Shown piece after piece: positions 26,688 to 36,100 of a DNA stretch of 64,000 bases. The notes under the pieces are model-generated. The model had not been told where the DNA came from and did not search any database. It was given only the letters and a program-made list of their open reading frames with translations. The first letter of the stretch is position 1. Every line of letters starts with the position of its first letter. The DNA is taken from positions 496,001 to 560,000 of the forward strand of contig JADKKE010000032.1 of the NCBI GenBank assembly GCA_016720655.1. The letters run 5' to 3'. The stretch is from Bacteroidota bacterium. GTDB taxonomy: Bacteria; Bacteroidota; Bacteroidia; AKYH767-A; 2013-40CM-41-45. The translations under genes were made by a program, and so were the position numbers.

Positions 26688-27341
26688 ATGATTGCAGAAC
26701 TAGTTCAAGACGATCACATCCTCGTTGTCCGCAAAGCGAAACGGAGTTTATTATGGATCGGTGTTATCAGTATCCTGATGCTATTCGCCGGACTTACTTC
26801 CGGTTACATTGTAAGACAAGGAGAGGGGAAGTGGGCCCAGTTCGATCTTCCTATGACTTTTGCAATTAGCACAGTCATTATTCTATTGAGTAGCATACCG
26901 ATGCAATGGGCCGTAGTTTCTGCACGTAAAGGAAGTCAGAAAAATATTGTTACTGCCCTCATTATCACATTGTTCCTTGGTATCGCATTTGTGATTAGTC
27001 AATATCTTGCCTGGTCTGAATTGTTTAACCAGGGAATTGCTTTCACCGGACGAATAAAGGATATTACGAGTGACTTTCAATATATCCCTTCCGGTACTGA
27101 ATCAGTAGTAGAGGCGGGGGATGCAGGCAATGTAGCCGGTTCATTTTTGTATGTTATTACCGGCCTCCACGTGATGCATGTGTTGGGAGGAATGATTGCA
27201 TTATTTATTGTATTTTCGCGCGCAATGATGAAAAAATACACTTCAGCAGATTATAATGGAGTGAGAATGTGTGCGATTTACTGGCATTTTCTCGGAGCTT
27301 TGTGGGTGTATTTATTTTTCTTTTTACTTTACGTCCGGTAA
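26688..27341 (+). CDS. Cytochrome c oxidase subunit III (shorter copy)
   Basis: This 217-residue protein has five hydrophobic helices and the subunit III pattern: S-G-Y-I-V-R-Q near residue 38, S-Q-Y-L-A-W near 104, G-L-H-V-M-H-V-L-G-G near 158 and Y-W-H-F-L-G-A-L-W-V-Y near 197-207. It contributes to the heme-copper oxidase in the inner membrane. Bacteroidota commonly carry two adjacent subunit III genes and this is the first. The catalytic subunits I and II are not in the window and are probably encoded elsewhere with the alternative complex III genes. Confidence 0.9.
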   Translation: MIAELVQDDHILVVRKAKRSLLWIGVISILMLFAGLTSGYIVRQGEGKWAQFDLPMTFAISTVIILLSSIPMQWAVVSARKGSQKNIVTALIITLFLGIAFVISQYLAWSELFNQGIAFTGRIKDITSDFQYIPSGTESVVEAGDAGNVAGSFLYVITGLHVMHVLGGMIALFIVFSRAMMKKYTSADYNGVRMCAIYWHFLGALWVYLFFFLLYVR

Positions 27342-27401
27342 TCAGAAACCCCCGCACAAAAACACGTATACAACACTTAACACATAAACTGAATTACGTT
27401 C

Positions 27402-28217
27402 ATGGCAAATCATTCAACAGTAGCATCGCCTTCCTCTTCGAGTGTATGGGGCGGAGGCACATCCCCTTTCGGAATGCGTTGGGGAAAGATGTTCATGTGG
27501 ATCTTCCTGGTATCGGATGCTTTTACTTTCTCCAGTCTGATCATCGCATACGGGACGATGCGTCACCGCTTCCCTGACATCTGGCCAAAGCCGGGAGATG
27601 TGTTCACACATTTTCCATTTATTCATGGACACGTTCCGTTGGCGTATGTGGGATTGATGACCTTCATCCTCATCATGTCATCTGTAACGATGGTACTTGC
27701 CGTAGATGCCGGACATTCAATGAACCGTAAAGTTGTACTTCGCTGGCTTGGACTTACCATCGTCGGCGGATTTATGTTCCTTGGTTCCCAGGCCTGGGAG
27801 TGGTTTCACTTTATCGAAGGTTCTGAGAAAGGTGCATACGTACTTGCTGATGGCAGATTCGCCCGTACCGATGATGCTGAACCGGGTGTTCTGAAATTTC
27901 ATGACGGCACAATGGTAGAAGGTTCTGAAGCGGAAGCATTGATTGCAAGCTCTACAAAAAATATTCACGGTGCGAATCTCACCGAGAACGAATACGGAAA
28001 TACTCCTTTGTTTGGAAATTTCTTCTTCTTCATTACCGGATTCCACGGATTCCACGTATTCTCCGGTGTACTCATCAATATCATCGTGTTTATCCTTGTC
28101 TACCAGGGAGCGCTCGATCGTAAAAAAGATTATGAGTTGGTCGAAAAAGTCGGGCTCTACTGGCACTTCGTTGACCTTGTTTGGGTCTTCGTATTTACTT
28201 TCTTCTACCTCGTATAA
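27402..28217 (+). CDS. Cytochrome c oxidase subunit III (longer copy)
   Basis: The 271-residue second subunit III protein carries W-G-G-G-T-S-P-F-G-M-R-W-G-K-M near residues 13-28, S-Q-A-W-E-W near 128, a soluble insert rich in acidic residues at about 140-195, then F-H-G-F-H-V-F-S-G near 213 and Y-W-H-F-V-D-L-V-W-V near 253. It differs strongly from the copy at 26688, so the duplication is old. The two may form a heterodimer in the oxidase, by inference. The spacing to the subunit IV gene is 27 bases. Confidence 0.92.
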   Translation: MANHSTVASPSSSSVWGGGTSPFGMRWGKMFMWIFLVSDAFTFSSLIIAYGTMRHRFPDIWPKPGDVFTHFPFIHGHVPLAYVGLMTFILIMSSVTMVLAVDAGHSMNRKVVLRWLGLTIVGGFMFLGSQAWEWFHFIEGSEKGAYVLADGRFARTDDAEPGVLKFHDGTMVEGSEAEALIASSTKNIHGANLTENEYGNTPLFGNFFFFITGFHGFHVFSGVLINIIVFILVYQGALDRKKDYELVEKVGLYWHFVDLVWVFVFTFFYLV

Positions 28218-28244
28218 TTCCATCCTCAAGAAAAATCTTCTCTC

Positions 28245-28583
28245 ATGTCTGATATCCACCACGAACATGTATCACACGCTTCTGAAGAGAAAGCGCACAG
28301 TGCACTCAACAAAAAACTGATCTGGCGTGTATTCTGGATCCTGTTATTCATCACACTTTTCGAAGTGGGAATTTCGTTTACAGGTATTCCGCACACCATT
28401 CTTATCTGGACCTTCGTCGCTTTGACACTGGTGAAAGCGTATTACATCGTAGGGTTTTTCATGCACTTAAAGTTTGAGGCCATTGCTGCGAAATACAGTC
28501 TGCTTCTCCCGTTCGTGCTGATCGTATATCTGATCTTCATCGCATTGTATGAAGGCACAGCCTTGATGAATACACCGTACTAA
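28245..28583 (+). CDS. Cytochrome c oxidase subunit IV family protein
   Basis: The 112-residue product has three hydrophobic helices and the CoxD/CtaF-like signature, with a central I-W-T-F-V-A-L-T-L-V-K-A-Y-Y-I-V-G-F-F-M-H-L stretch near residues 57-79 that includes the conserved K-A and F-M-H-L residues. It starts with a histidine-rich soluble tail (H-H-E-H-V-S-H). It is an accessory subunit that stabilises the oxidase. It sits between the second subunit III gene and the Sco gene. Confidence 0.9.
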   Translation: MSDIHHEHVSHASEEKAHSALNKKLIWRVFWILLFITLFEVGISFTGIPHTILIWTFVALTLVKAYYIVGFFMHLKFEAIAAKYSLLLPFVLIVYLIFIALYEGTALMNTPY

Positions 28584-28595
28584 TTATATTTCTCG

Positions 28596-29255
28596 ATGGC
28601 AAACTCGCCTTTTCGGAGGATCTTAATTCCTCTGGCAATTTTGCTTTTTCCGGTTCTCTTCTGGCTGGTACTTACACGAGGAACAAATCATTTCAAGACT
28701 CTCCCTGTTCTTGGCCCTGTTGAGGTCAATGCTCAGGGAGATTCAAGTTTCCATACCATCGGATCTTTCTCTTTGCTCAATCAGGATGGAAAAAGGATTA
28801 CCGAAAAGGAATTGGATGGAAAGATCTTTGTAGCCAGTTTTTTCTTCGCTTCGTGCAAAACAATTTGCCCGAAAATGAACGAACAATTCAAAAGAGTTCA
28901 GAATAAATTCAACGAAGCCGGACATTTGAAAATGCTCTCGTTTACTGTAGATCCAGAGCATGATTCTGTTTCTGTGCTTCACGAGTATGCGCAAAAGATG
29001 AGTGCCGATTCATCGATATGGTGGTTTCTCACAGGAAACAAAGATTCCATTTATGCCCTTGCCCGTGGAAGTTTTTTAGTTCCTGCAGCAGCCGGTGAAT
29101 CCGTTGACGACTTTTTTCATTCTCAGAATCTCATCCTCATTGATCAGGACAAACACATCCGCGGTATTTACGATGGTACCGAATCGAATGAAGTGGACAC
29201 ACTCATAGACGATATCAAGGTATTGCTCTACGAAACGGTTCAAGCTAAAAAGTAA
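28596..29255 (+). CDS. SCO1/SenC copper chaperone
   Basis: This 219-residue membrane-anchored thioredoxin-fold protein delivers copper to the CuA site of oxidase subunit II. A single N-terminal helix at about 8-25 anchors it. The copper motif C-K-T-I-C-P lies near residues 88-93, and the distal histidine is probably in F-F-H-S-Q-N near 170. The gene is 12 bases after subunit IV, fitting its role in oxidase assembly. Confidence 0.92.
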   Translation: MANSPFRRILIPLAILLFPVLFWLVLTRGTNHFKTLPVLGPVEVNAQGDSSFHTIGSFSLLNQDGKRITEKELDGKIFVASFFFASCKTICPKMNEQFKRVQNKFNEAGHLKMLSFTVDPEHDSVSVLHEYAQKMSADSSIWWFLTGNKDSIYALARGSFLVPAAAGESVDDFFHSQNLILIDQDKHIRGIYDGTESNEVDTLIDDIKVLLYETVQAKK

Positions 29256-29306
29256 AAATTTCCGAAAGGAGAATACAGACATTCTTTATCACATTAAATT
29301 TGCACA

Positions 29307-29861
29307 ATGGTTAATTCCAAAACATCCGCTATTCCTACGAATGAGAAAACGATACTTCGTTTAATTTATATCGTATCCATAGTGGTTTTTCTTGCTGTTG
29401 CTGCTCTGGGTAGAATGCCCAAGGCTGAATCAATTCCTGATTGGGCAAAAATACTTCCTGCATTGAATGCAACTCTCAATGCGATCACAACTCTTTTGTT
29501 GCTCGTCTCCTTCTATTTCATTCGAAAAAAGAATGTTCAGATGCATAAAAAGCTAAATCTGACAGCGTGTGTACTCTCTACCATTTTCCTGCTTTCCTAC
29601 ATTACTTTTCATGCTTTCGGCGTGGAGACATCATTCCCAAAAGATAATCCGGTTCGACCTTTTTATCTGGTTTTACTCAGTACGCATATTGTTTTGGCAG
29701 CAATCGTATTGCCGTTGGTTTTGATATCTTTGTACCGTGGTTTAAGCAACCAGGTATCATTGCACAGGAAAATAGTCAGGTGGTCATTTCCGGTTTGGCT
29801 GTATGTGACCACTACTGGTGTAATTGTTTACCTGATGATTTCACCGCATTACAAATTTTAA
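29307..29861 (+). CDS. DUF420 oxidase assembly membrane protein (CtaM-like)
   Basis: The 184-residue protein has five hydrophobic helices and the DUF420 pattern: P-A-L-N-A-T-L-N-A near residues 50-58, K-K-N-V-Q-M-H-K near 74, and conserved histidines near 104 and 126. In Firmicutes the DUF420 protein CtaM is needed for heme-A oxidase maturation. A similar job is inferred here from the location. TAAATTTG at 29295-29302 upstream resembles a -7 element, but without a -33 partner its use is doubtful. Confidence 0.83.
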   Translation: MVNSKTSAIPTNEKTILRLIYIVSIVVFLAVAALGRMPKAESIPDWAKILPALNATLNAITTLLLLVSFYFIRKKNVQMHKKLNLTACVLSTIFLLSYITFHAFGVETSFPKDNPVRPFYLVLLSTHIVLAAIVLPLVLISLYRGLSNQVSLHRKIVRWSFPVWLYVTTTGVIVYLMISPHYKF

Positions 29862-29865
29862 CAAA

Positions 29866-30093
29866 ATGAAAAAGCTGGTTTACATTTCTCTGCTTATTTC
29901 ATTCCTTTTTACAGGAATTGGAGCTTCGGCTCAATGTTCCATGTGCCGTCGGGTTACAGAAACCAATGCTCACGATGGTGGTAATAAAGTTGGTAAAAAA
30001 TTAAACTCCGGAATCCTTTACCTGCTTGCCGTACCATATTTGATCGGTGCTGTAGGTGCTTTTGCATGGTATAAAAACAGGAACAAATCCTGA
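29866..30093 (+). CDS. Small exported membrane protein with CxxC motif
   Basis: This 75-residue protein has a signal peptide ending A-S-A at about residue 22, then Q-C-S-M-C-R-R with a C-x-x-C pair, a short linker, and a C-terminal helix at about 50-68 (I-L-Y-L-L-A-V-P-Y) followed by K-N-R. The cysteines would be on the periplasmic side. It begins five bases after the DUF420 gene and ends the oxidase block. I do not know a named family. A metal-binding or redox role in oxidase assembly is an inference from motif and neighbours. Confidence 0.75.
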   Translation: MKKLVYISLLISFLFTGIGASAQCSMCRRVTETNAHDGGNKVGKKLNSGILYLLAVPYLIGAVGAFAWYKNRNKS

Positions 30094-30219
30094 TTCCATT
30101 ATTAAAGGCTTTCAGCTTGTAAATTGAGAGCAAGAATTGCCCTAAAATTCTCCAATAATTGGCTAATTAGCTCATTAAGAATAATTTAGGCTAAACTTTT
30201 TTGGTCAGTGTGCATTTCT

Positions 30220-30227
30220 TATCTTTG
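30220..30227 (+). promoter_or_regulatory. -7 element just upstream of trhO
   Basis: TATCTTTG fits TAnnTTTG and ends eight bases before ATG 30236, so the transcript would have almost no leader. A TTG lies 16 bases upstream of it, shorter than the usual 19. Confidence 0.55.
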
Positions 30228-30235
30228 AACCAGCC

Positions 30236-31130
30236 ATGATTTTGCACAACAAATACGACAAAGAAACCCTGACTAAGCGCCTGATGGCGGAGGGCTTTAA
30301 AAGAAAAACAGTTTCATTTTACCGCTATGTACTTATTCCGGAAGTGAATCAGTTTCGGGATAATTTATACATCCAATTGGATGAATTGAAAGTCCTTGGT
30401 GCGGGAAAAAATTGTAGCAGACGGACTCAATGATGGCGCATTTGATGTCACCAATGTTGGACGTCATTTAAATGCCAAAGAATTTAATGAAGCTTTGCAA
30501 CTTCCGGGAACAGTGGTTGTGGACTTGCGTAATCATTACGAAAGCGAAGTAGGTCATTTCAAAGGAGCAATCTTACCACAGGCAGATACATTCCGTCAGG
30601 AATTACCTATGGTTCTGGATTTATTACAAGACAAGAAGGATCAAAAAATTCTATTGTACTGCACCGGCGGTGTTCGATGCGAAAAGGCAAGTGCATTTTT
30701 CAAACATCATGGGTTCAATGATGTGAATCAGCTCAACGGAGGAATCATTCACTATACACGTCAGGTAAAAGCAGAGGGTTTGCAAACGGAGTTTATCGGC
30801 AAAAATTTTGTTTTCGATCAGCGTTTGGGCGAGCGAATCACAAATGATATCATCAGTAAATGTCATCAATGCGGCTCAGCGAGTGATCGTCATGTGAATT
30901 GCAAAAATGAAGAATGTCATCTCCTGTTCATCCAGTGTGAAAATTGCGCTGAAAAAATGAATGGATGTTGCACACCTGCTTGTATGGAGATTGTTGCTTT
31001 ACCGATTGAGCAACGACGTGTCCATAGAAAAGGCAAAGGGAAAGAACTTCACAGGAATGTTTACAAATCCAGATTGCGTCCGAACCTCAGTGAAATTTTG
31101 AATCGACAACTCACTCATCAACACGAATAA
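30236..31130 (+). pseudogene. trhO: tRNA uridine(34) hydroxylase with internal deletion
   Basis: TrhO (YceA) uses oxygen to hydroxylate U34 of tRNAs. The N-terminus (L-H-N-K-Y, S-F-Y-R-Y) is normal for about 55 residues, up to D-E-L-K-V-L-G. The frame then breaks and the text resumes in another frame at V-R-E-K-I-V-A-D-G-L, in E. coli YceA some 55 residues later by my recollection. The remaining rhodanese domain is complete: R-N-H-Y-E-S-E-V-G-H-F, the active-site loop Y-C-T-G-G-V-R-C, and the C-terminal cysteine-rich segment C-H-Q-C to C-C-T-P-A-C. The breakpoint is at about 30398-30401. The product should be inactive unless the deletion is an assembly collapse. Confidence 0.85.
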
Positions 31131-31152
31131 ATTCACCTTTAAAAACGATCAC

Positions 31153-32754
31153 ATGAAAAAAACTCTACGCAATTTAATTTTAGGAGTTCTGTTGGTCCTC
31201 GGATCTCAGTCTTCCAGGGCACAAGTGCTCTTCACTGAATCTTTCGGTTCATCGACCTTGCCCGTTGGTTGGACAAATGATTCTCTGGGCAATGCAGCCG
31301 CAAATGCCTGGATATTCGATAACTTGTATGCCCGGTTAATTACGGGTTCCGGATTTGATACTCATTTTGCAATGTTTGACAGTGACGAAGCGAGCGTCAA
31401 TGATGGCATTGATGAATTGGCAAGTCTTACAACACCTTCGATCGACATTTCAAGCGCGAATGGATCATTGTATCTTGAAATGGACGAGCAATACAGATCA
31501 TTAACGGGACCTTTGTCTGATGGTTCCTCCCGCACTATCGAATATTCAACTGATGGCGGAACTTCCTGGACTACCTTGGTATTTGATACACTTGATCTCG
31601 GATACCCAAATCCTGCCGTTCACTCTCAGTACGATCTGACTTCTTTAGTAGGAGTTGCAACAGATCTGAAAGTTCGATTCACGTGGACAGGTACCTGGGA
31701 TTGGTGGTGGGCAATTGATAATGTTCAAATTCTGAATTATTCTGCTTGTGTTGCTCCTCCAAATGCCGGAACTACGGTTTCGGATATGGCCTCAGTTTGT
31801 ACAACAGATACTTTCCGACTTTCCTTGTCGGGTGCGGATGTTGCAAGCGGACTCACTTATCAATGGCAGTCGTCACCAGATGGCACAACATGGACTGATA
31901 TTCTTGGTGCGGAAGATGCATTTTTACTTACTGCACAAAGTTCAAATACTTATTATCAGTGCAATGTTACATGTACTGGTCAAACAGCTTCTTCTGTTCC
32001 TGTTCAGATAACAATGAATCCTGCAACTGGATGTTATTGTATCCCGGAATTCACATTGGGATGTGATGCGATCGCCAAAGTAGCAATTCATACACTCTAC
32101 AACGAAAGCGTTGATTGCAATGCGAATATCAACAACTACATTTTATATCCTGACACAGGTACTGCAACTACTTCTCTCGAACAAGGCTTAAGTTACAACC
32201 TCACTTTTGCCTCCGGAGTTGGTTCCGGAGATCATGCGGCCGGTGTGTGGATCGACTTCGATCAGAGTGGCGACTTCCAGGGTTCAGGAGAGTATGTTCA
32301 CATTTCTGATTCTATTCCGGAATCTTCTGCCGACTTCACAGTGTCTGTTCCAATTCCTGCAGGTGCTACGTTGGGAGCTACACGTATGAGAATACATTAT
32401 CTGTACAATCGTCCGGTAACTGTAACTTCAGATTGTGAAGATGCCGGCTATGGAGAGACCGAAGATTATATTGTTCATATTATCCTGCCTGTTGGTATCA
32501 ACGAAACAATTCTCAATCAGGTGAGTGTTTATCCTTCTCCCGTGAAAGAACAAATCCGGATTAATCTTGGACAATTGAAAGGCCATACATTGATCTCTGT
32601 AGTGAATTTGATGGGACAAACTATCCTGGAAAAATCAACTGAAAATCAAATCGAAACCAGTTTTGATTGTTCATCTGTTTCAAATGGAGTTTATTTTGTT
32701 CGGATCGAAAATTCACTGGGCTCAATTACCCGCAAAATTCTTGTCAGCAAATAA
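31153..32754 (+). CDS. T9SS-exported protein with choice-of-anchor and GEVED domains
   Basis: The 533-residue product has a signal peptide ending S-R-A at about 23, a choice-of-anchor J-like jellyroll (E-S-F-G-S near residue 29, S-S-R-T-I-E-Y-S-T-D-G-G near 126, W-A-I-D-N-V near 187), an Ig-like Y-Q-W-Q-S-S-P-D-G segment near 235, a GEVED-type domain (W-I-D-F-D-Q-S-G-D-F near 366, A-T-R-M-R-I-H-Y near 411, G-E-T-E-D-Y near 434) and a T9SS type A tail from about 450 with Y-P-S-P. It is probably a surface or adhesive protein. No catalytic residues were recognised. Confidence 0.87.
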   Translation: MKKTLRNLILGVLLVLGSQSSRAQVLFTESFGSSTLPVGWTNDSLGNAAANAWIFDNLYARLITGSGFDTHFAMFDSDEASVNDGIDELASLTTPSIDISSANGSLYLEMDEQYRSLTGPLSDGSSRTIEYSTDGGTSWTTLVFDTLDLGYPNPAVHSQYDLTSLVGVATDLKVRFTWTGTWDWWWAIDNVQILNYSACVAPPNAGTTVSDMASVCTTDTFRLSLSGADVASGLTYQWQSSPDGTTWTDILGAEDAFLLTAQSSNTYYQCNVTCTGQTASSVPVQITMNPATGCYCIPEFTLGCDAIAKVAIHTLYNESVDCNANINNYILYPDTGTATTSLEQGLSYNLTFASGVGSGDHAAGVWIDFDQSGDFQGSGEYVHISDSIPESSADFTVSVPIPAGATLGATRMRIHYLYNRPVTVTSDCEDAGYGETEDYIVHIILPVGINETILNQVSVYPSPVKEQIRINLGQLKGHTLISVVNLMGQTILEKSTENQIETSFDCSSVSNGVYFVRIENSLGSITRKILVSK

Positions 32755-32785
32755 TACCTGACCCTTATTTCTTACAATGGATTTG

Positions 32786-32812
32786 AAAAGCCTCCGGAAA
32801 CGGGGGCTTTTC
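32786..32812 (+). terminator. Intrinsic terminator after the GEVED protein gene
   Basis: AAAAGCCTCCG and CGGGGGCTTTT pair around a GAAA tetraloop with one mismatch-like wobble and end in T residues, 31 bases after the stop. Confidence 0.85.
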
Positions 32813-32828
32813 TGTTTCTGACCGGGTT

Positions 32829-32858
32829 TTGAAAAAAACAGAATTGTTGCTATATTTG
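32829..32858 (+). promoter_or_regulatory. Promoter of the SAM riboswitch-metH transcript
   Basis: TTG (32829-32831), a 19-base spacer and TATATTTG (32851-32858) match the full Bacteroidota promoter consensus. Transcription would begin near 32863-32866, just before the riboswitch. Confidence 0.8.
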
Positions 32859-32893
32859 CAGCAGTTCTTTCAAAACATCCGTGAATAACGGAC

Positions 32894-33070
32894 CTGCTTA
32901 TCCAGAAAGGTGGAGGGAATGCGCCCTATGAAGCCTTGGCAACCCTTAAATTAGTTCAACGTTTAAGGTTTAAAGTTTAATGTTGAGGATCTCAACTTTC
33001 ACTTTTTACTTTTTACAAATACAAGAAGGTGCCAACTCGCTCTTCCGGTAACGGAAGAACAGATAGTCAG
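32894..33070 (+). ncRNA. SAM-I (S-box) riboswitch aptamer
   Basis: The conserved S-box core is present: CTTATCCAGAAAGGTGGAGG, then GCGCCCTATGAAGCC, GGCAACC (32938-32944) and, on the other side of P3, GGTGCCAACTC (33028 onward). P1 pairs CTG-C-TTATC (32894-32902) with GATAG-T-CAG (33062-33070). P4 is TCTTCCG-GTAA-CGGAAGA (33041-33058). The aptamer binds S-adenosylmethionine and lies upstream of metH, a standard target. P3 is unusually long: about 70 bases of simple repeat sit between its two strands. Confidence 0.93.
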
Positions 33071-33106
33071 AGTGATCTTCCTTGGTATACATTATTTTGT
33101 ATATAG

Positions 33107-33143
33107 AAATCTCTCCTGAATTGTTTGGGAGAGATTTTTTTTT
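33107..33143 (+). terminator. Riboswitch expression-platform terminator
   Basis: AAATCTCTCC (33107-33116) pairs with GGAGAGATTT (33128-33137) around a loop and is followed by a run of T to 33143. It lies between the aptamer and the metH start, so SAM binding would favour termination. Confidence 0.85.
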
Positions 33144-33192
33144 GCTTTTCTGGCCGGGCGGAAAGAACATCAACAATTAATTTTAATTCATT

Positions 33193-36100
33193 ATGCAAAA
33201 TAAAAATGTGACTGAACAAATTCATTTCACAGAATCTGAATTTCGGCTTCGTGAGGCATTGAAAAAACGAATTCTGATCATTGACGGAGCGATGGGAACA
33301 ATGATTCAGCGTTACAGACTGGAAGAAGCGGATTATCGTGGCTCACGCTTCAGTGAGTTTCATAAGTCACTGAAGGGGAATAATGATTTGCTTTCAATTA
33401 CTCAACCACACATTGTTGAGGAAATTCATATTCAATACCTCGAAGCCGGTTCCGATATTATTGAAACAAACACTTTTAACGCGCAACGAATTTCATTGGC
33501 AGATTATGGAATGGAGGATCTCAGTTATGAGTTGAATCTGGAATCAGCACGGATCGCAAAAAAAGCGGTCTTGAAATTCAATGCATCCGGTGCGAATAAA
33601 AATGCAGATGAAAAATGGGTGGCCGGTGCCCTCGGACCAACAAACAGAACGCTTTCGCTTTCTCCGGATGTGAATAATCCCGGTTACCGTGCGGTCAGTT
33701 TTGATGAAGTTGTATTCGCTTATACAGAGCAAACCCGCGGACTTGTGGATGGTGGAGTGGATATCTTACTGGTGGAAACAATTTTCGATACCATGAATGC
33801 AAAAGCGGCACTCGTGGCGATTCAGAATGTTCTCGAAGAAAAAAATGTGAGTCTACCGGTGATGATCTCAGGAACCATCACGGATGCCAGTGGCAGAACA
33901 TTGTCGGGACAGACAGTTGAAGCTTTTTTGAATTCCATATCACACGTGAATTTATTGAGTGTTGGATTGAATTGTGCGCTTGGAGCAAAAGAAATGCGCC
34001 CACACATTGAAGAACTTTCTGAGAAGGCTCCTTTTTTTGTGAGTGCTTATCCGAATGCAGGATTGCCCAACCAGTTTGGCGAATACGATGAAACCCCGGA
34101 TCATATGGGTCATCAAATTGAAGATTTTCTCAAAAGTGGTTTTCTCAATATTGTTGGTGGCTGTTGCGGAACAACTCCGGATCATATCCGGAAGATTGCA
34201 AAAATTGCTTCCACGATTTCACCACGGACAATTCCTGTTGTCGATCCGTATCTCCGTATCAGCGGACTCGAAGCTGTAACACTTCGTCCGGATTCGAATT
34301 TCATGAACATTGGAGAACGTACGAATGTAACCGGTTCCAAAAAATTTCTTCGTCTGATCAAGGATGAAAAATTTGATGAGGCATTGTCTGTTGCACGCGA
34401 ACAGGTAGAAGGTGGCGCTCAGGCAATCGATATCAATATGGATGAAGGTATGCTGGATGGTGTGGAAGCAATGTCAACCTATTTGCATTTGCTTGCAGCA
34501 GAACCGGATATTTCAAAATTGCCCATTGTTATTGATTCTTCGAAATTCCCTGTGATTGAAGCAGGATTGAAATGTACTCAGGGAAAATCTATTGTGAATT
34601 CAATTTCTCTGAAAGAAGGAGAAAAGGAATTTATTCGTCAGGCGAAAATTGTCCGTCGCTATGGTGCTTCGGTGATTGTGATGGCATTCGATGAACAGGG
34701 ACAAGCGGATACTTTAAAACGTCGGATTGAGATTTGTTCACGAGCCTATAAAATTCTCACCGAACAAGTTCATTTTCCACCACAGGACATCATTTTTGAC
34801 CCGAATATTTTTCCTGTAGCTACCGGAATGGAAGAACATCGGAAAAATGCAGTGGATTATTTTGAAGCCACCCGATGGATCAAACAGAATCTTCCGTTGG
34901 CAAAGGTGAGTGGAGGAGTGAGCAATGTTTCGTTTTCATTCCGGGGAAATGATGTTGTTCGCGAGGCAATACATTCTGCATTTTTGTATCATGGGATACG
35001 GGCCGGAATGGACATGGGTATCGTTAATCCCAGCCAACTTCAGGTGTATGATGAAATACCAAAAGATTTGCTGGAGCGTGTGGAGGATGTCTTGCTCGAC
35101 AGAAGGGAAGATGCAACCGAACGACTAATCACCTATGCTGAATCCTTGAAAGGAACCATAAGACAAAAAGAAGAGAAAGATGAAGAGTGGAGAAAAGGAA
35201 GTCCGGAAGAAAGGCTGAGTCATGCACTGGTTCGTGGAATCACAGATTTTATCGAACAGGATCTTGAAGATGCCAGGAAGAATTACCCGATCACTCTTCA
35301 GTTGATCGAAGGGCCCTTGATGGATGGAATGAATGTTGTCGGAGATCTTTTTGGCGCGGGAAAAATGTTTCTTCCTCAGGTTGTAAAAAGCGCGCGGGTG
35401 ATGAAGAAGGCTGTTGCCTATCTTGAACCTTACCTGAAAGCTGAAAAAGATGCTGCCATACTTGCCGGACACAGTGGTTCTGCAAAAGGGAAAGGAAAAA
35501 TTCTAATGGCAACGGTGAAAGGCGATGTACATGATATTGGTAAAAATATTGTAGGAGTAGTATTGGCTTGCAATAACTATGATATCATTGACCTGGGTGT
35601 AATGGTTCCTGCTGAGAAAATTCTTGAAGCCGCCCGTCGTGAGAATGTTGATGTGATCGGGTTGAGTGGATTGATTACACCTTCTTTGGATGAAATGGTT
35701 CATGTTGCAAAAGAAATGGAGCGCGAAGGATTTACAATTCCTTTGCTGATTGGTGGAGCAACAACGTCGAAGGTTCATACTGCCGTAAAAATTGAATCCC
35801 ATTACAAGCATCCGGTCGTTCATGTAAATGATGCATCGCGAAGTGTCGCTGTTGTGAGCAATCTTTTATCAACTGATCTGCGGGAGAAATTTGTTCAGGA
35901 TACAAAAGACGAGTACAGCAGAGTACGTGAGTACCACAAACAGGCAAGAGCTGCTACCAAATACATTCCGCTGGATCTGGCCCGCAGAAATAAACTCCTT
36001 GCTGAATGGAAAGAAAATACAATTCAAAAACCGGCGTTGATCGGAACCAAGGTATTCACGGATTATTCTCTTAAAGAAATTGCTGAGTATATCGACTGGA

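Noticed and set aside
29295..29302. Separate promoter (TAAATTTG) for the DUF420 gene
   Set aside because: No -33 partner is present, and the gene is close behind sco1, so read-through is more likely. It remains a weak possibility.
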